Below are positions 11,692 through 15,118 of a DNA stretch of 15,118 bases, piece by piece. The notes under the pieces were generated by a model. That model ran no database searches and was not told the origin of the DNA. It saw nothing but the letters and a program-made list of their open reading frames with translations. Made by a program: the position numbers and the translations under genes. The DNA is from Parvularia atlantis (taxonomy: Eukaryota; Opisthokonta; Rotosphaerida), in the NCBI GenBank assembly GCA_943704415.1, contig CALSCO010000427.1, positions 1 through 15,118 on the forward strand, in the 5' to 3' direction. Position 1 is the first letter of the stretch. Each line of letters opens with the position of its first letter.

Positions 11692-14600
11692 ATGTGGCCA
11701 CGACCGGGACAAGCGGCGCCGCAGGGCTACGTGCCGCAGGGCTACGTGCCGCAGGGCTACACACCACAGGGCTACACACCACAGGGCTACGTGCCGCAGG
11801 GCTACACACCACAGGGCTACACACCACAGGGCTATGTGCCGCAGCAGCAGCCGTACCCGCAGCAGCAAGGCTACCCGCAGCAGCAAGGCTACCCGCCGCA
11901 GCAAGGCTACCCGCAGCCGCAGCCGCTGCAGTACGAGATGCAGCCCAAGAACAACCCGCTCAACAACCTCTTCGGCAACAAGGGTGCGCGCCGTCGCGCT
12001 CGCACACACACACACGTTGCCTGACGTGCGCATGCAAGACCTCACACGCGGCCCTGGCGGTGGCGGTGGCAGCGTGCGACCAGCGGCGCCGCAGCCGACC
12101 ACGCAGCCGACAGCACGGCCCGCAGCCGCCCCAGCACGCCAGGCACCCGCGCCCACAGACGACGACTTTGGCGATTTCACGGGCGGCACGTCGGCCAGCA
12201 CCACGGTCGCCGCCTCGTCCACGCCCGCCGCACCGCACGCCGGCCTCACGGCTCAGCCGATCTCGTCGTGGCTCGCGCCAGCACATCAGCCGCAGCCACA
12301 GTCGCAGCCACCGAGACCGAAGCCGACGCAGCGGCCCGCACCGGCGCCCGTCGAGGATGACTTTGACGACTTTGCCCAGGCCACGCCGAATGCTCGCACT
12401 GCGGGTGCCACGCCGGCAGCAGCAGTGGCGCCAACAACAGCAGCAGCTCCGATCAGACCCGACCTGACGCAGCTGATGATGCAGAACCTCTCGGGGGCGT
12501 TTGCGGCCGATGCCGGGCAAAAGGTGCGCCTGCGGTTGGCGGCCGCGTGCGCTTGCTAAGCGTGCCTGCGTCGCAGTCGCACAAGTCGGGCTTCGAAGAC
12601 ATGAAGCGCGGTGCGTGTGCTGCTCCTCCCGTTAGGCCACCGCGCCCTGACGCACACGCCGCACCCACGCAGACAAGACACTCGCTGCCGGCGCGCGTCC
12701 CGCAGCTGTGGCCACGCACGCGCCCAAGCACGAGGACAGCAAGGCCGCGGTCAACTGGAGCAGCATCAGCGACGACCTCTTTGCCGAGGCGCGTCCGCAG
12801 GGGCTGCCTGCCGAGGATCCAGTCGTCTCCATCGCGCCCCCGCCTCTGCCGCAGCCGGTCACTCAGCCAACGGTGCCGCCGGTCGTCCAGCCAACACTAC
12901 AGCCGATGATGCCGCCAGGGACGCAAGCGCTGCCGCCACTCAGCACGCCCAGCGCACAGCAGCCGTTCATGCCGCCGCTGAGCATGCCCTTTGCGCCACA
13001 ACTGCAGCAGCCGTTCAGCCCGTCTCAGCCGGTGCCTCCACCAGCGGACGATTTTGACGACTTTGTGACGGCCGAGCCTTTGGCAGGGTTGGCCGCACCG
13101 CCGCCTATGCCAGCATGGTCGTCCGCCGCCCAGCCAGCCGCCGCGTGGCCCGTTCAGCCGCCGCATCAGCAGCCCGCTGAGGAGCCGGCGATCGCATGGC
13201 CGACCGCACCGCAACTGCCGCGCGAGGCAACACCGCCGCCGCCAGACCAGGCGCAGCCGCAGGCGCAACCGCAGCCAGTTATGGACGGCGGCGACGACTT
13301 TGGCGACTTTAGTGCCGCGCCGGCCGGGTCATCAGTCGCTGGTGCGGCGGTTTGATGCATGCATGCAGACGGTCGCTGACGCTCGGTGTGGTGCAGGCGT
13401 TGAGGAGGAGCACTTCTCGGCCTTCGAGTCGATTGTGGCGCACGACCACCCGCCTGCGACGCCCGACGCGAGCAGCGACCTGCGTGCGCTCTTTGCAAAG
13501 TCGGCCAAGTACAACCAGACGGCCGGCGCCGACACGGACGTGTTTGCCAACCTGGCCGCGGGCGGTGCATCTATGCGCGTGCTTTCGCGACATTCGGCTC
13601 ATCTGCGCATGTAGGGTCTGCGCTCGCTGCTGTGCCGTCTGCGCCCCTGTCGGCCTCGACGCCGTCGCCCGCGAGCGCCGCGCCGCCCAAGCTGTGCGCA
13701 CCAGCCAGGCTCGCGGCGCGTGACTGAGTCCGCATGCGCGACAGGCTGATGCCGAAGGATGTCTTTGCTCTGCTGCTCAACCGCGAGTGTCTGCTGGAGG
13801 CGCAGGTGCTGCAGCCTCATCTGTCGGTGCGGTGCCCTCTGTGTGCGTCGCTGCTGCAAGACATCTGACACTGCGATGCACCCGCAGAGCGCCTCGGCGA
13901 CGTTTGGCGACGCGTTCCAGGCGCAACTAGAGGCCGCGAGGGCGCAGCGCGATCAGGCGGCCGTTGACCGCCTCATGGGCGACTGGGAGCGCTTCCGCAA
14001 GGCGGCGCTGCCACAAGAGTACGCGCGCTGGGAGCAGATCGCGCAGGGGCAGCTGGACGGCGCCGTGCCGACGTTTGAGCGCATGCTCACGGACATCGAG
14101 GCCAAGCACGGGCTCGAGAAGGTACGCAGGCCCTTCGTTTTGCGCACACGGTGATGACGCGGGCGCAGGGCCAGCTGTTTGCCGAGCGCTTCGCGGTGTA
14201 CCTGCCTGCGGCGGCCAGCCACGACCTGGCCGCGGCGATCCAGACACAGGCCGAGATGCTCGCCGTGTACCAGTGCGCCTGCGAGGACCGTGCGCGCGTC
14301 CGTCTCACACACACACACGCGCGCGCGCGCACAGGAAGCTGACGTCGCCGGTGCTGCAAACGTACGTCGCCAACTGGCGCCTGGTGCTCGCTGCAGCCAC
14401 GACTGAGCTGCAACAGTGCGTGTGCCCGCGCATGTGCTTCGTATGCGGTGCCTGACTCGCACGGTACGCTCAGGGCGGCACACAACGCGGCGCAGGCCGG
14501 TGAGCTGCCCGCGGGCGACCGAGCCGCGCTCAAGTCGGCCGAGCGGTTCACGGGCTATGTGGCAGGCGTGGCCGAGGTCGCGCGCATGGTGCAGCACATC

Positions 14601-15031
14601 GCGCGCGCGGTGCCCAGCCAGGCCGAGTACCTGCCGGCGGCGGACCTGCGCGCCGTGACCGAGGCTGCGAACGCGGCGCTGCAGCACGCCGCAGCTGCAC
14701 GTCAGGCGCTCCAGGCCTGCGCGGTCGAGGTGCGTGCACAGGCGAGCACGCGGGCGCGTTGCCCTGACGCCTCGCAGCTGTCGTACGCGCCGCAGCCGTC
14801 GAGCACGGTCGCGAGCAACTTCAAGGACGGTTGCGGTGCGCGTGCGTCTTTGCTGTGCGCGCGAGAGAGGTTGACGCGCGCGCGGGCGCAGCCGTGTGCA
14901 TGGGCACGGTCGCAGCGCCGTCGGTGCGCGTGGTCTGGGCCGGCGAGCTCTATCACGCGCCGTGCGCCAACTTCTGGTTCAACCGCGTGAAGCCGCCGCC
15001 CGTGGCCTCCGACGCGGCACTGTTGATGTGA
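11692..15031 (+). CDS. SYNRG: Gamma-synergin-like AP-1/clathrin adaptor accessory protein
   Basis: Thirteen exons: 11692-11983, 12039-12523, 12577-12610, 12673-13341, 13397-13564, 13615-13693, 13745-13826, 13888-14121, 14169-14272, 14335-14415, 14474-14729, 14778-14835, 14892-15031; 2682 nt, 893 residues, frame kept at every join. The N-terminus is a PQGY repeat then a Gln/Pro/Tyr-rich tract. The middle is Pro/Gln/Ala-rich and disordered, with four acidic-Phe motifs: DDDFGDF (138-144), EDDFDDF (203-209), ADDFDDF (395-401), GDDFGDF (477-483). In gamma-synergin such motifs bind the ear domain of gamma-adaptin and GGA proteins. The C-terminal third is Ala/Glu-rich helical, ending in a CxxC (847/850) and YHAPCANFWFN (His869, Cys872), a probable zinc site like that of the synergin C-terminus. 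Expected role: trafficking at the trans-Golgi or endosome. Exon 1 joins through a CAAG acceptor and is the least certain; in-frame ATGs also exist at 11623 and 11641. I see no EH domain. Confidence 0.7.
11719..11838 (+). repeat. Eight tandem 15-bp repeats coding PQGY[V/T]
   Basis: Eight head-to-tail pentapeptides in the order V V T T V T T V. V units are spelled with GTG-CCG and T units with ACA-CCA, so the two DNA variants are distinct. A 45-bp V-T-T block appears twice (from about 11746), evidence of stepwise duplication. Degenerate QQGYP units follow to about 11932. Confidence 0.92.
12001..12015. repeat. CA dinucleotide run in intron 1 of the synergin-like gene
   Basis: A short CA run just upstream of the CCTGACG branch-point-like motif (12020-12026) of this 55-nt intron. 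Confidence 0.7.
14305..14333. repeat. CA and GC dinucleotide runs in an intron of the synergin-like gene
   Basis: A CA run passes into a GC run that ends at the acceptor ACAG of the intron 14273-14334. Alternating purine-pyrimidine runs of this kind also fill several other introns in the window (for example 1433-1449 and 10802-10820). Confidence 0.7.
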
Positions 15032-15101
15032 GACCGTATATTTGCGCACCCGGAGCGGCGCTCAACGGGGCGACGGACCAAGTGGGATGCACACGGGGAT
15101 G

Positions 15102-15107
15102 GATAAA
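15102..15107 (+). terminator. Possible variant poly(A) signal GATAAA
   Basis: GATAAA lies 70 bp after the stop of the synergin-like gene, near the window edge. It is a one-base variant of AATAAA; the downstream element cannot be judged because the window ends in a G run. Confidence 0.3.
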
Positions 15108-15118
15108 TGAATGGGGGG

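Noticed and set aside
13806-13887. Donor at 13806 for intron 7 of the synergin-like gene
   Set aside because: It is also phase 0, but the donor GTGCTG and 82-nt length fit worse than GTGCGG at 13827 with a 61-nt intron. It remains a possible alternative.

Overview
This window is dense nuclear DNA from a eukaryote, not a prokaryote. I read eight protein-coding genes in about 15.1 kb. They carry about 57 complete spliceosomal introns, all short (47-116 nt, most 50-65). The DNA is very GC-rich. Most donors read GTGCG and most introns carry a CTNAC branch-point-like motif before the AG. Nearly every gene becomes a full-length family member only after these introns are removed, and codon phase is kept across every join, which is the main support for the models. 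The best family matches are fungal in flavour: a UBP15/USP7 deubiquitinase, a DBP3-type helicase and a PUP2-like proteasome subunit. A sepiapterin reductase and a gamma-synergin-like protein would fit an early-diverging fungus or close relative. The species cannot be fixed from the sequence alone.

Layout: (1) 49-2081 minus, USP7/UBP15 deubiquitinase, with its 3' end cut by the window edge; (2) 2186-2972 plus, small JMJD5-like JmjC oxygenase; (3) 3070-5190 plus, mannose-6-phosphate isomerase (12 exons); (4) 5338-6528 minus, 20S proteasome alpha-5; (5) 6593-7586 plus, sepiapterin reductase; (6) 7612-9667 minus, DBP3-like DEAD-box helicase; (7) 9686-11689 plus, a protein joining BAH, PHD finger, F-box and leucine-rich repeats; (8) 11692-15031 plus, a gamma-synergin-like AP-1 accessory protein.

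These are unrelated housekeeping genes packed tightly, not an operon. Start codons of divergent pairs lie 18-104 bp apart, stop codons of convergent pairs 25-147 bp apart, and the last two genes are 2 bp apart. Promoters must therefore overlap neighbouring genes. No gap exceeds 150 bp. I found no tRNA, rRNA, transposon or CRISPR array.

The most novel item is gene 7. A predicted methyl-lysine histone reader (BAH + PHD) is fused to an F-box/LRR substrate receptor, an architecture like KDM2 but without the JmjC demethylase or CXXC domain. Other points of interest are the GTGCG splice-donor preference, a GC-AG intron in the proteasome gene, introns that are stop-free multiples of three, and TATA boxes sitting on or next to start codons.
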